Assembly: GCA_964019695.1 (NCBI GenBank)
Contig: OZ026525.1
Span: 61,908,253-61,972,252, forward strand
Reading direction: 5' to 3'
DNA length: 64,000 bases
DNA from: Loripinus fragilis
Lineage: Eukaryota > Mollusca > Bivalvia > Lucinida > Lucinidae
This document shows, piece after piece, positions 12,657 through 25,209 of the stretch; the first letter of the stretch is position 1; each line of letters begins with the position of its first letter. A model generated the notes under the pieces. It saw only the letters and a program-made list of their open reading frames with translations. It was not told where the DNA came from and searched no databases. Position numbers and translations under genes: made by a program.

Positions 12657-13020
12657 TAATTAATACAGCTCAAGCGAATTATGTTTTCTTCGACGAAAAT
12701 TGACTTTTAATTTAGCTGCAGAAGGATTGCGTGACCACATTATTTTCTGAGAAAAGTTATATCAGCACTGCAATTTACTGAAATATTAGTTTTACGAGGC
12801 CAAGATCTATTGCTTCACACATGGAACCAAAGGATCACAGCCAGAGAGCTCGACTACAATGGTATACGATTATTTACAGCACAATCTACAACAAATTCTT
12901 CAACATATTATGAGAACTTCAGACATGAAACCAAAGGATAACAACTAGACAACTTGACTACAGTGGTATACAATTATTTACAGCCTTCGTGTTGTGTTCT
13001 ACATATCATATGATCCAGTG

Positions 13021-13239
13021 CATGAGGTTTCCAACAATGTGGTATGTGCGCCCAGTAAAGGCTCAGATCAGCCTGCGCATATGCGCAGTCTGATCAGAGC
13101 CTTTGCTCGTCGCTTGAATATTCTATGAGTGTTAAGCTTCTGACTGAACATCTTTTGGGGTTTCTAATTTTAAAAGGAGACTGCACAGCCTCGTCTGGGT
13201 GTACACTTGTCAAAATGTCAAATTGTTGGAAATCTCATG
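13021..13239 (+). mobile_element. MITE family A, copy 2
   Basis: Starts CATGAGGTTTCCAACAATGT and ends AATTGTTGGAAATCTCATG. The central hairpin GATCAGCCTGCGCATATGCG and complement is nearly perfect. Confidence 0.8.
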
Positions 13240-13349
13240 CCACGGCTCAGATATGAAACCAAAGGATCGCAGCTAGACAACTCGACTGCAGTGGTATTCA
13301 ATTATTTACAGCCTTTGCATTGTGTTCTACATATCATAATGATCCAGTG

Positions 13350-13567
13350 CATGAGATTTCCAACAATGTGGTATGTGCAACCAGCAAAGCCTCAGATCAG
13401 CCTGCGCATACGCGCAGTCAGATCAAGCCTTTGCTTGTCACGTGAATATTCTATGATTGTTAAGCTACTGTCTGAACATCATTTGAAGTTTCTAAGCTTC
13501 AAAGAAGGCTGCACAGGCTCGTCTGAGTCTACACTTGTCAAAATGCCACATTGTTGGAAATCTCATG
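13350..13567 (+). mobile_element. MITE family A, copy 3
   Basis: Same orientation and same host position as copy 2, 329 bp downstream. TIR CATGAGATTTCCAACAATGT and complement are nearly perfect. Confidence 0.8.
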
Positions 13568-13717
13568 CCGCGGCTCATTTTTATTTTTATTATAAGAACG
13601 ACAGATATGAAACCAAAGGATCACAGCTAAATAACTCGACTACAGTGGTATACAATTAATTACAGCCTTTGCATTGTGCTCTACATATTCTGAGAGGTTC
13701 ACATATGAAACTAATTG

Positions 13718-14360
13718 TGCTGTCACACATAAACGCATGAAGGTAACGGACGCGGAACAGACAGAAAAAATGCAAAAAAAAAATGCAAAAAATGTTTATC
13801 TGGTGTTGGAAGTCGTCTAACGAATGTGAATGTCAACGCGGAAGTCGTAAGAAGCGCATACATACTGAACAAGTAACGGACAAAGATTGGTCAACTAACG
13901 TACATGTAGCAGATGTATAACGGACAAAACGAATATGTACCGTATAAGAAACAGACACAACGTTCGTTGAGCGATCACAGAATGCGCACGCGGTACTTGT
14001 CCAGGAAACTCTCTTACCTGTCCTGTAACTCGCAACTCAGGTGGAACGGACATCAACGGATACATACAGGATGTCGAACGCATGATAACCGGACAAACCG
14101 CAAGAGAACTGGACACATCGCATACCAACACATGAGTAACGTTCATCCACTGTACATATTTATCCGGCGGCGTCCGTTCAAAGTTTTGAATATGTCCAAA
14201 ACTTGCCAACGGATAGGACCGCACAAAACGGATATCACCTTACAGGGAAGGCATTCACCGCATGAGGAACGGACAAGAAACGCATGCAAATGGACAAGAG
14301 AATTTTTCTGTCTGTTACGCGTCCGTTAGTGCTATCCGTTTAGGTGTCACGTGACAGTCA
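13718..14360. mobile_element. 640-bp MITE with dispersed ACGGA motifs
   Basis: Left end CTGTCACACATAAACGCATG and right end complementary in blocks (CTGTCAC; AACGGACGCG; AACAGACAGAAAAA). Eleven or so ACGGAC/ACGGAT motifs lie on both strands through the body. It interrupts a unit of the 95-bp tandem array. A 138-aa frame across it is accidental. Confidence 0.65.
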
Positions 14361-15039
14361 CTTTAAGGATCACAACTAAAAAGCTGGACTACAGTGGTTT
14401 ACAATTATTGACAGCCTTTGCCTTGTGTTCTGCATTATGGATACATATTCTGAGAGCGTCCCATATGAAACCAAAGAATCACAGCTAGATAGCTTGACTA
14501 CAGTGTTGTGTTCTACATATTCTGAGAGTGTTACTTATGAAACCGAAGGACTCGACTACACTAGTATACAATACAATTATTTGCAAATTTTGCCTTGTGT
14601 TCAGAATATTCTGAGAGCTTCACACATCGGGATGCATACTATATAATGTAGTATATTTAGAGATTATTATGATGTGTTTTCTATTTTTCGCAACCTGTCG
14701 AAACTGTGGTTCTTCATTTTGATCAGAGGGCGTACGACACGATGTATTTCTTCTTTTTTTTTATTCAAAAAGATATGTTGTTGCTACTACAAGAGCGGTC
14801 GCAGTTCACTGAGACAGTTATTTTAAGCACCCATGACATATATTGTGGTAGAAAATAAATGCGATTTCAAGATCAAACTCCTTTGAATCAAAATAAAACT
14901 ACTGAACACTCGAAGTAAAATTCTGGTTCTATCATTTTTGAATTAGTATATTGACCTTGAATGAAAAAGAAGAAACATGAACATGATTTCAAATTTTTTA
15001 TGTACTAATTTGGGCCTCGAAGTGACAAAAAAAAGCAAG

Positions 15040-15600
15040 TGTACATGCTAGGAACCACACAATCAAACACTGCAGGCTACCCCTCTGCACCATGAAGAAG
15101 AACCACAGAACACTAACTATCACAAGACACCAGGAAGAAAATTAAAAAAAGCAACCAGGTCTTTCTTCCACATCAAGATAATTGCAAAACTAGAGGGACA
15201 CAAAATACTGAATAAAAACCGAGGACCAAACACAGAACCCCCACAAACAATGAGAGTAACAACATGCAATGAATCAATAACAACAGAACCACTGCATAAG
15301 ACATCAGCCTAACTACGGGGGCGGGGTGGGGGCGGGGCGGGGGAGTGGGGGCTAAAAATGCATTTAACTCGTTCCAAAACTTCGCCCTTGATTCTGTTGT
15401 TGTTGCTAAAACACAAAAAAATGTTTAGCTCGCATGGAGGCTACTAACTATTGCAATGGTTTATCACAGAGAAACAATCTAATCAAATTAGCACACTATA
15501 ATGAAACAAAAAAGGGCTTACAACTCACTAAAGAAAACTTCATGTTAAGCTTCGGTGAGCCCAGCCACTGAGACGGTTCTTTAAAGTACAAACTACGTAC
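15040..15600 (+). repeat. interspersed repeat family C
   Basis: Same order of segments as 30525-31205, with an enlarged G-rich tract (15315-15350, GGGGGCGGGG) in the middle. The right end is lost after the GGTGAGCCCAGCCAC segment. Confidence 0.65.
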
Positions 15601-15794
15601 ATTTTGGTAGGAAACCATGATTGAAAATAACTGTAATTCAAAGAGGAATCTCCTTCCAACTCAACAAATGTAACTACTGAAAACTGATACTCAGGTCCCA
15701 TCAACTTTGAGTCAGCGTGAGTTGATGTTTTATAAAACAGTTCTAAGAAACGTGACTATGATTTTAAATGGCTTGTATGACAAAATTCCATGTA

Positions 15795-16263
15795 AACTCG
15801 TCAAAATAAGTTAAGCCCCATGTCACTTTTTGCCATAGCCATAATGTTAAATTCCTGAAGTTTAGGTGTTTATTTCAAAAATATCGATGGTAGTTGAAAA
15901 TTCTAATTCCATCCAAGTTAGACAACAATGGCTTGGGTGTAATTACACAAGGTTTGAATTGACAATACCGAATTTCTTTGGGTGTGTGCTAAATTTTCGA
16001 AGAGTATCCATTTTTGGCCAATTTTACTATAGGAATGATAGGGAACGAACGGGACGTTTACTGGAATGTGTTGAGCTCTATGGAAAACTTATCAATAAAT
16101 CTGAAACCCAGCGTATGGTGATAGGAAACATTGCTGCTACTTCGCTGAAAATGTCATGGAAAAATCTTTATTCAGTAAAATGTTATGATAAATTAAACAT
16201 GAATGTATTTACATTAAGTCTATGAGAAAATTTCTGGTGGGGCTTAATTTATTTTGACCAGTT
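15795..16263. mobile_element. 470-bp MITE, Tc1/mariner-like TIR
   Basis: AACTCGTCAAAATAAGTTAA at the left and its complement (AACTGGTCAAAATAAATTAA) at the right, then GCCCCA at both. The inner right end ACATTAAGT-x-TATGAGAAA resembles the element at 19639-20126. A 119-aa frame inside matches nothing I know. Confidence 0.7.
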
Positions 16264-16598
16264 ATATTAATGAAACTTACCCGCAGTTGACACTTTCGTA
16301 ATTACTATGCAAAATAAAGTAATACTCGTCAAAGCACCTTGATCAGTGAAAAACATCTGTTCCATTGTGAGATTTCGAGTTGCAGAACAGATTCGCAGAC
16401 TCAGCATAAACGAAACATACTCCGATATTTAATATTCATCACACGAATGCAGTATTGTAAGTCGTTATGACCATTTTTAACCTTTGGTTATCAATGATTG
16501 GAGTTAAAATGTGTTAGTATAAACAAAAATAAAAGACCAAAATGTTTTTTTTGAAACACGTGAAATGTACAAATTGTTAATGAAGAAAACATCTACAT

Positions 16599-16636
16599 AA
16601 CACGCACGCACGCACGCACATACGCACGCGCACACG
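16599..16636. repeat. (ACGC)n microsatellite
   Basis: Imperfect ACGC/ACAT units. Confidence 0.85.
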
Positions 16637-16673
16637 TTTCAGGCATCTAAATGTATATTGCTTTCTCACTCTG

Positions 16674-16855
16674 GATAGGCGGCAATCGAAAACGTTATTC
16701 ACTATCGACGAACGTAGATAAAACATAGTTAGAAACTGAGTTTTCGATTGCCATTTGTCGCCCGACTGGCGACAAATGGCAATCGAAAACACTGTTTTAG
16801 CGAATTTTTGTTCACGTTCGCCATTGTTAAGAGTGTTTTCGATTGCAGCCTACCC
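16674..16855. mobile_element. double-palindrome MITE
   Basis: The box GCAATCGAAAAC appears four times in alternating orientation (about 16682, 16741, 16786, 16836). The inner pair forms a perfect 23-bp hairpin around CGACT; the outer pair forms the TIR with GGTAGGC. Confidence 0.75.
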
Positions 16856-16859
16856 GGTG

Positions 16860-17600
16860 TGATAGCCTACTGGGTATGTTCGTGTCACACTTTTGTAATC
16901 CATTATCCCATAGAGGACATGTTAGAATGGAATTGAGGTGTAATTAGATCGTTGATGAAACATGATCATTACTATTCGCCCACAGTTGAGCTAAAAGTCG
17001 CATTTTAGGAAAGAAAAACTCAAAGACAATTAACAGGGCCTGTCTCTTTTAATGAGATTTAAAAGAATTATAGACAATTTTGGAACAGAACTTTGGAATC
17101 AAGCTGTCAATTAGAGAAAATAATCTAGTTTTGCTTGAATAAAGACCTTCACTTTCTTTTCCTTGGTATTTGAGTAATGAAAATCAACAAGTCTGTCTAG
17201 AAACCAAACAGCTTATTTGGTTTATATAAAGTTTTGGTTTTGTTTGCCTAATAAAAGGCGCATATGTTAAAAATATTTTCTTGATCATCCGGTCTCTTTG
17301 TCCATTTATTAAAGTGGTATCTTGTTTTCTTTTTCTCTTAATCCCTCCGAGCCAGTATTTTACTGCAAGTGCGAGTGTGCAGAGAATTTAATTATGCATC
17401 GTAACCTAGTTCTTTTCTTTCTTAATCTAATTTGTTGATCTGATATATGCCTGCATTGAAGATTGAGAAGTTTGTAGTCCAACACTCACTGAGTCTTTTA
17501 AAGAGATAGACTAATGCATAAACTATGAATACTCTGGAAAAACGGATCCTTCAGAAATAGAGCGAACCTACAACATTAAAAAACAGCAGACTAGGTTTTA
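16860..17600. other. no recognisable feature
   Basis: AT-rich sequence with no open exon, repeat unit or RNA gene that I can support. Confidence 0.5.
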
Positions 17601-17859
17601 TTGAGTCTGTCCATGATAACTAACGGAAAGTGCAACAATTCTCACGCCCCCTAGTTCCTTATGATATGAAAACTTAACTTTTACCACATTAGGTGACCTC
17701 CCTTGAGTGTAACTATTTTTATTACGCACGTGCGTAGTTGCGTAATAGGAGCTACGCCAATGTTTATCTTGAAGGACAGGTCCCCATACTGTCACCAACT
17801 ATTAAAATAACTGTACGCCCCTCTGTTCACTAATTCATTTGCTTTTCTGTAAGAAGTGA

Positions 17860-18895
17860 TATAAACCGACTGGCGGCAGTCATTTTGGTGGCCATCTTGA
17901 TTATCGTTCGTCGGACAAACCCCATACTAGGTTGTGAGTTTGATGTAAGTAATCCATATACATGTATGAAATTTGAAAGAAATCGGGGCGATAAATGTCT
18001 ATGCTAGAGTGTCTACAAGTGCAAACAGCCAGGTAGCGGCCATTTTGGCGACCATTTTCGCTATCGTTCAACGGACAAAACCCATATTCAAACTTGTGCA
18101 AGAGTTTGATGAAAAAAATCCATATACGAAAGAGCTACGTGCATTAAGGGGCATTTTGACCCCCAAATGAGGCTAAAATATAAAAATTGTTTTTCACTAA
18201 TTCCATCTTAGTAGTTTATTAGAACAAAAGTCCAAGTGTTAAAGTCTAGTATTAATTTGACTTTTACGGCTGCTACCTGTATGGTAACGCAAATGGCCGC
18301 CAAAATAGGCTGAAAATAGGAAAGTGATCATTTTAGAGCAAATTTGAGACATTTGACTGAGAAATTAACATAGAGCACAAGCAAATACCAAACATAATTT
18401 TTAATAGACGATGAAAATTATCATGACACACAACATAATTAAAAAAAAAAGATTTTTTTTTGATATTCAGCGGTGCTGATATCTAATTCTTAAAAACCGG
18501 TCTCCCAAAGCGTAAAATGTGGTCCAAAATGGCAATTCTCTATTTTAAGCGAATTTTGTCGGCCTTTTTTGTTACCATAGCAACGGTTAAAGTTAAATAA
18601 ATACCAGATTTTTACACTTGGGCAAATTTTCTAATAAAGCAATCAGAAAAAAATCGGTGAAAAGCAACCTTTCGTTTTTTTGCTCCAAAGGTGGGCAAAA
18701 TTAGCCCCTTAATGCACATAGCTCTTTTGGAGAAATCGGGTGATAAATGACTTGGGTCAGGTGTGGAGCTTGATTGTATCGATTTCTGATCTTGCCCTCT
18801 TTCTTACTTAGGTAGGGTGTCCACAAAAGAGGACGCACAGACGGACGGACAAGCTGGTTAAGCAATCGGCTCTGCCAAAATTCGTCAGCGGAGCC
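17860..18895 (+). repeat. interspersed repeat family G with nested MITE
   Basis: Two diverged subunits of GGCGGCAGTCATTTTGGTGG, GTTTGATG and AATCCATATAC, then GAAATCGGG-x-GATAAATG. The right end is GACGGACGGACAAGCTGGTT and CAATCGGCTCTGCC, typical of bivalve dispersed repeats. The second subunit is split by a 600-bp MITE. Confidence 0.6.
18129..18728. mobile_element. 600-bp MITE with long (~190 bp) inverted repeats
   Basis: Ends AAAGAGCTACGTGCATTAAG and complement. Inner blocks CCAAGTGTTAAAGTCTAGTA and TATGGTAACGCAAATGGCCG also have complements on the right. The host repeat resumes exactly after it. Confidence 0.78.
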
Positions 18896-19192
18896 ATAAT
18901 AAATAATGGACCCTTACAACACGATGAGATACAGTAATGATTGGATATTACATTCAGCGTAAATGACAGTCATTTCTTGTACATTGGATAGGGATATCTG
19001 AGATTTTACCCTGGAATAGAAAATCTTATCTTACCCTTGCTATCTTACCCAGGACGTCAAGCAACGTCATCCTTTGAAATTGCATCTTAGCGTATTCAGG
19101 GACTTCTGTAAGCTTATTTTAAAATAAATAGATAAATAAATTCACGTAAATAAAACCAGTGGTGAGCAAGAAAAAGAATCCATTGTTCGTGT

Positions 19193-19300
19193 GAGGGTAG
19201 GATAGAAAAGCCCGTCCCTCGGGATTACCTTTTGTCATCACTCGGCAAGCCTCGTGATGCCAAATGGCGATCTTCAGGACGGATTTTCTATCCTACCCTC
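19193..19300. mobile_element. 108-bp MITE
   Basis: GAGGGTAGGATAGAAAA plus CCCGTCC, with the complement at 19274-19300. Confidence 0.7.
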
Positions 19301-19638
19301 TTATATTCTGTGAACAGTTGCAATTATTGTACTATAGTTTATCGACCTCGTCGTTTGTCAAAAGTAAGAAATCTCTTGGCGCTGATTGGTTTTATCGCCA
19401 GGATGTTATTTGATGACTATTTAAGACATTCATTATTGCTTCTTGTGTTAACTTAGGTCTTAATTCCGTCACACTCAAAGTCTTTGCGAGATAACAGTTT
19501 TATTGAGAATATTGTGTCTTTCTCAAGGTCTTGGGAACTTGGCATTCTATATAAAAGAAACAAAATACAAGAGGCATGTCTCCAAGATTTGCCACAATCC
19601 TAGATCAACCGCTGCTTAGTTTAACTTTTAAAGATATA

Positions 19639-20126
19639 CAGGCAGTGACTAAAAGTAATTCCACAACGTCAGATATGACTCAGAAATCCCATAGATTTGA
19701 GTGTATTTTCACGTTTGCAAGAAAATTTACTGCGCTACAGCTTGCCAACTCATTTAAAAGTTAAATGTACATGGTAATATTCTTTATAGTTGCATTAAAT
19801 TACACCCATGCGTTTTAAGGCCGCAGAGATTTAAACAATATGCAAGATTTTAAAGACAATTTTGGACAACTTTACAGTACCATCGACATCAATGGGAAAT
19901 GACATTTTCCAAATTTTGCTAAAGTTTAAACTGTTGAAAAGTGCAAAGACGAAACTCCATCTAAACTATACAGTACGTGCAACTATTTAATTATTTAGCT
20001 TTACAACATTTTCAAAGTAATTGCTATTTAATCTGGATTCACACAATAAAGCATTATTGTAAACATAAAAATGCATTAAAGTATATGGGAAATTAATTTT
20101 GTGGAATTACTTTTTGTCCTTGACTG
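19639..20126. mobile_element. 488-bp MITE, Tc1/mariner-like
   Basis: 28-bp TIR ending AAAAGTAATTCCACAA, four mismatches, flanked by TA on both sides. Confidence 0.75.
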
Positions 20127-20309
20127 TACAACGTATAGGCACACAAAGTGTTTGAAACGGCCCCTACTTATCCGATGTTAAACGATTAGGCCAAAATGAA
20201 AAATAAACAAAAAAGGGTCTATTAATCATTTTAAGCGATAAAAAAACGGATGTTCTGTTACTATTTACACGAACAAATATACTAACCCAAAACCAGTTGA
20301 CTTTGTTTT

Positions 20310-20510
20310 ATGCGAACAACAAAGGCACATATAAGCCTGCGCATCTGCACAGTATGACCAGCGCATTTGTTGTTCGATGTCTGGAAAGTACAGTATCCAA
20401 ACTTTCCTTTTACAACATTTTAGTATTCTAGCTCGTCTCTGTAGCTGAGCATACTGGTTTGAGCATTACTTTGTCAGAAACTCGAAGACAGGCTTTCTCC
20501 GTCGAGGCCC
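20310..20510 (+). mobile_element. MITE family B, copy 2 (left end lost)
   Basis: Contains GTCTCTGTAGCTGAGCATAC and the right end TCGAAGACAGGCTTTCTCCG followed by TCGAGGCCC. Confidence 0.65.
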
Positions 20511-20987
20511 AATTGTCTTTCTAAGGTCATCATATATTGTCTAAACTGTTGTGTTGCATGCAATGGCGGAATAATGGATTCTGCTTTTTTATGTGAAGAT
20601 TAATAGACACTTTATTTTGACCAACAGAGGGAGTGAGCGAAAGCATTATTTATTGCCTTGCAATAGCCTTTAGCCACCTCTTGTAAATGCGTATGCGACC
20701 AAGCCTCGCTTCACGTTAGGCTTCAATTGTTGAGTTCAAGGTTTATGCACTTGATTGTATTTGTGGTATTGTAGGCTAGTGAAGACCCAGATCCAGTCTG
20801 CACAGCCTCGCAATCCGGACCTGGTCTTTACTGTCACTCAATTCGTTATATGCTACATTTACTTGCGTCACAGCTAATTCACTAAGGAGTTCCTTTCAAA
20901 CGGCTGTCCCAGGCATCCATGGCAGATAAGAGAGCGTGATCAAAAATGTTTTCTTAATTGTCAGCCAAAACATATGTTGTGGGTACT

Positions 20988-21020
20988 CAAAAGAACCGTC
21001 TCAATGAGACGGTTCTTTTG
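20988..21020. repeat. perfect 16-bp-arm hairpin
   Basis: CAAAAGAACCGTCTCA, one A, then its exact complement. Direct copies of AAACATATGTT lie outside on both sides. Confidence 0.7.
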
Positions 21021-21590
21021 ATCACCTAAAACATATGTTTAGACATATGGGTGAGTTGATAAATACAATTTTACTGTCACTTTTTGCGTGACCGGTCCTT
21101 TGATATCCAATGTCTGAACTTTGGCAAAAATGATTCTCTTTTACTGTTGCTGCGACAAGTTTTGATCTATTTCGGAATCACCATTAACATTTCCATTTCT
21201 TATCGGTGAAAACAATATCATTGTGATAAAGAAGAAACATTTGATAACTGTCTATACAGCGGTGGTCACGCAAAAGTCCTATTTATAACTGAGAAAACAA
21301 ATGTGGCGCTTTGATGAGTTTTAATCTCAATATATTTCGTTTGCAGACATCTTTGTTCACATAAACATGCACACCAGCTTGGTACAACTCACACATGTAT
21401 GTGGGACACAAATGCAAACATAAAACAATTGACTTCAATTTGATTACAATTGTAGTCAAAATACATGACTGGAAATTGCAAAATCAAAGACAAAAGCTGA
21501 CGTAACGGGTTTTTCTATACTTCACATTGACGTGTTTATATTGCCTTATTTCAACCTGACGTTAAGAACTTGTCTACCACATAAGCAATA

Positions 21591-21675
21591 CAGTTGAATC
21601 TCGTAAATTCGACGTCCTCTGGACTACAGGTTTTTTTTTCGAATTATCAGTAGTACGAATTATAGTGAAGTTGAC
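21591..21675 (+). mobile_element. possible pogo/Tigger-type terminal sequence
   Basis: CAGTTGAATCTCGTAAATTC after TA, then TTCGAATTATCAGTAGT and CGAATTATAGTGAAGTT, a pattern familiar from pogo-like ends. No matching opposite end is seen, so this would be a fragment. Confidence 0.35.
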
Positions 21676-21749
21676 ATAAACTATATACACCCCTCCCAAA
21701 ATGATTATTATCAGTTTTTTTCTATATTTTTTTTTCTATAATTACATAT

Positions 21750-21822
21750 GTTTTGGGTGTGTAAAAGAAATGTCTCCTTGTTTTGGGCGCGTAAGGAGAC
21801 GTTTCTTTTACGCACCCAAAAC
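21750..21822. mobile_element. 30-bp-arm palindromic MITE core
   Basis: GTTTTGGGTGTGTAAAAGAA and the complementary right arm (two mismatches). The loop repeats GTTTTGGGCGCG. Confidence 0.72.
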
Positions 21823-22029
21823 AGTTCAATACCTATCCCTTCTGATCTGCAAAGTTCAGAATCTGTATCTCTATCATACTTAATAAACTTATGCAATTTA
21901 CTAAATATATTTTAAAGTTTTCATCAAAATGAGTGCACAAATCTGCATTTAAAATAATCAAAGGGAATTATCTAAAATAATGTACAAGTCAGAGTTATGG
22001 ATCTTGTGAACGAAATATTGACTTAATTT

Positions 22030-22165
22030 GCTCCACAAATGTATGAAAAAGCAAGCGAGCACGACCAGGAAATGCCACAATCACACACACCACGGACCAT
22101 TCCACGGCACCGCGAGGTAGAGGCAAATAACAATAACAGCAACCTGGCATCCGGAAGACAATAAA
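22030..22165 (+). repeat. fragment of repeat family C
   Basis: ACGACCAGGAAATGCCACAA, CGGCACCGCGAGG and GAAGACAAT. Confidence 0.5.
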
Positions 22166-22872
22166 AGTCCAATTACCTTTAGTAGTTTTCAACATCTAGA
22201 ACCGACACTGAATTACATTTACGAAGCTTTTAAGGGAATAACTCGATAATATATTCAAACCAGAGTTATGGATCCATCGAAAAAAGCATTTTAAATACAT
22301 ATGCCGCTATTTTTTATGCGCATCATCAAAACGACCAAAATGGTAGTTCCTGAACTTTTTATATTGAATTATGCATGAAAACTATGGGAGTGGGGTTAAA
22401 TTTGGCCCTCCTGAAAGAGAATTAGTTCGGTGACCCCAGATTTTTATTTCTGAAAGGTATTATGATAGTCCATGAAATAAAAATTAATTCTTAAGATTTT
22501 CAAAAGAAGTGATTTATTCTAAAAAATCCATTTTGGCATAATTGCCAAAAATATCATGCTATCTTGTCAAAGCTTGGGATATCAAATAAACTTGCACATT
22601 TTCTAAAAGGTTTAAGGTCATGGGAAATAATTTAAGTTAATAGAAAAAAGCTGGCTGAAGATTAGAAAAAAATTAACTCGCTATGTAGGACTAGCGTTAT
22701 TCTTTCATCTGTTTAGAAAATTGGTCAAATGCTGAAAACTTCGAGATGAGATTATGAATAAATAAACACGGTGACATGTTCTTTTTATTTCATAAATGGA
22801 TAGCCCATGTATAAAACAAACTGTATGCAAAGTATTGAACATATTTCAACATGGGAAGCATTTAGTAGCATA

Positions 22873-24161
22873 CGAGGGATGATCCTAAAGTTCTGATCCT
22901 GGCGTGATATCTCTGTAACCAGCAATGCAACAAGCCTGCAAATTGTACCAAATAATAATATATATTCTTTGTCTATACACCGCTCTGACAAACTTTATGT
23001 AACTTGAAGGAGCGGCCAGAAAACTATCCCAAAACAGCCATACCCTCAATGCACTGACCTATCAGGCAGACTGTGCATATAAGATACCTCACAATTTAGA
23101 CAGGAGCAGCCTCAGCAATTCATATTTATGGCTGCACAATGTTCATTAAGAAGTCAATATGTCCTGTATATATGGTGCAGTTTCTGTACTATCTCGGATT
23201 CCTATGCCCTAAAATGTATGGCTATGCAACTATCAGCTATACCACTTGAACTTTTGACCGGCCCATACTTCAGTAAAAACAGCTGTTTTAAGGGTCAAAA
23301 AGATTTTAGGCAATCTTGGATAAGCTGACTTATGTCTGAAGCAATTATGAATAGTCCTTATCATCAGAGACTGATAGTAGCCCACATTAGAAAATTAAAA
23401 CGAGTCCACAAATAAGGTCAATATTTTGAGGTACACAAATTTGCATATGTATATCTAAAAACAAAACCCAAACAATTGTCGAAATGTGCACTATATCGTA
23501 AAATGATGTAATATGAGATTAAATTGAGCACAAAGCATCGGTCTGAAACCAATGACAATTTTGAAAATTCTTATTTAAAATCAATCATTTTTTAAATAAA
23601 AATTAAAGGTTTTACAATATTCCAATTAAGATTAAGATATTTCGTACTCAAAATAATATTGGTGTTAAATATTTTGCCCATATTAGGTTTGGCATGTTTT
23701 TAGTCCAAATCGATACACAAAAATACAATATTCTCCAAAATGTAAATTCTGCAATGTACTCAAAATGACGTAGTTGTCAATTTCAATGACGTCATAAGAA
23801 ATGCGCATTGTGCTTTAAATGTTAAAACGACACAACCTGTCACCATTCTTACATTTGAACTGACATTATAAGTAACAAAAACTAAAAAAAACAGTGCAGT
23901 TTTACTTTGTAGTTTTTAAGATGCGAGGCTTAAAAGATTCAGATTTAAATTCATTTATAATTCTGTAACATGAAAACAGGCCAGTGGTATGGAGTGGTCC
24001 ATATATATAGTGCTGTAACTATGAAACGAAACATTACAGCGAGAACATGCGAGCATCATGATAAAGGTCAACGCTTGTTTGAGTGGTGCATAGTATGCCT
24101 CTCAAAAAAGTCTCTGGACAAAGCTACAAGGTAACGATCAGAACTTTAGGATCATCCCTCG
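22873..24161. mobile_element. 1.29-kb mariner-like element, non-coding
   Basis: TIR CGAGGGATGATCCTAAAGTT and complement (GATCATCCCTCG), with TA on both sides (22871-22872, 24162-24163). Both the CGAGGG-type end and the length suit mariner, but no transposase frame remains. Confidence 0.72.
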
Positions 24162-24705
24162 TATGTCCTTATCACCCTGACTTTTCATCAAAACATCTTT
24201 CTGTTTTCAAGTAATGAAGCTGACACAAGATTTCATTTACAGGGAATTTACTCTAAAATATATGGGTCAGTGTTATGTTTTTTATGACACATCGTCTCAT
24301 TTTGCTTTACAAATGTATGAAGCTACATGCAAATGTATGAAGCTACATCTACATATTTTCAACTTATAGAGCAGACAAAAAACGTTTACTAATGTTCCAA
24401 AGAGAATAGCCAGAATTATGGATCTTCTGCAATACACGTTGTCTCACAATGCTTTACAAATGTATGAAATAACATCGAAATATCCCAAGCGGTATTCAAA
24501 TTCTAGAGTACGCACAATTTTTGACAAAACGACAGACTGACGAATAGATATACACGTGAACGTACGAGGAAAGCAATATATATGCCGTCCCTGATAAATG
24601 ACCTCTGTCTTTTTAGAGCTTAACTGATGAAAGCCCACTACAGAAAAAGCGAGACTTAAACTATATTTAGAAACATACTCCCTAAGAAAACTTTTAAAAT
24701 GAAAA

Positions 24706-24970
24706 TAGTGAGTATGACCAGGAAATCCCACACTACAAACAAACCCACGGCACCGTGACGAAGATGCTAAGAACGACAATGAAAACATGGCATTCAGAAG
24801 ACCACACAAGTTACGAAACCATTCCTCTCTTACCCAGTGGGATGATTGCAAAACTAGAAAAGGCACAAAAGTACTGCATAACAAAAACAACAACAAAAAC
24901 AACAACGCAACAACACCCACAAACAATAAATAAACAACAGCAGATCCACCACCTTAGAATGATCTTTTTA
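24706..24970 (+). repeat. repeat family C, 5' part
   Basis: GAGTATGACCAGGAAATCCC through GTACTGCATAACAAAAACAA. A 160-aa antisense frame over it is a by-product. Confidence 0.55.
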
Positions 24971-25209
24971 AACAGCTCATGAAAAGAAGGTTTTCCAACG
25001 ATTCTTTTGAATTTTTAGCCAAATCTCCATAAATATACTGGCTTCATTCACATTGCTGTCTTAAGTGACTTTTAAAAGTGCTAAATTATTACCCGAGCCT
25101 TCAACTACGCCATAACGTAGTGTGTACAAACCAGAAAGTCTCTCAAAGGAGCCTGTTTATTTTTGCGTCTGCAATATATACCAAAATTTCATGAACTGGT
25201 TCATATTAT

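Larger units (their letters stand above)
12810..14640 (+). repeat. ~95-bp tandem array interrupted by MITEs
   Basis: Unit: ATGAAACCAAAGGATCACAG, ACTCGACTACAGTGGTATAC, AATTATTTACAGCCTTTGC, TGTTCTACATATTCTGAGAG. Copies begin near 12818, 12926, 13252, 13608, 14365, 14465 and 14537. Two adjacent units carry a family A MITE at the same point (13021 and 13350), so unit plus MITE was duplicated together (about 329 bp). A third unit is split by the element at 13718-14360. Confidence 0.75.

Noticed and set aside
13913..14329. 138-aa frame rich in basic residues
   Set aside because: Lies entirely inside a MITE and reflects the ACGGA motifs; an opposing frame exists too.
15866..16225. 119-aa frame
   Set aside because: Enclosed by MITE TIRs and shows no known domain.
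24444..24926. 160-aa minus frame with hydrophobic start
   Set aside because: Antisense of repeat family C; similar antisense frames appear in other copies with different residues.
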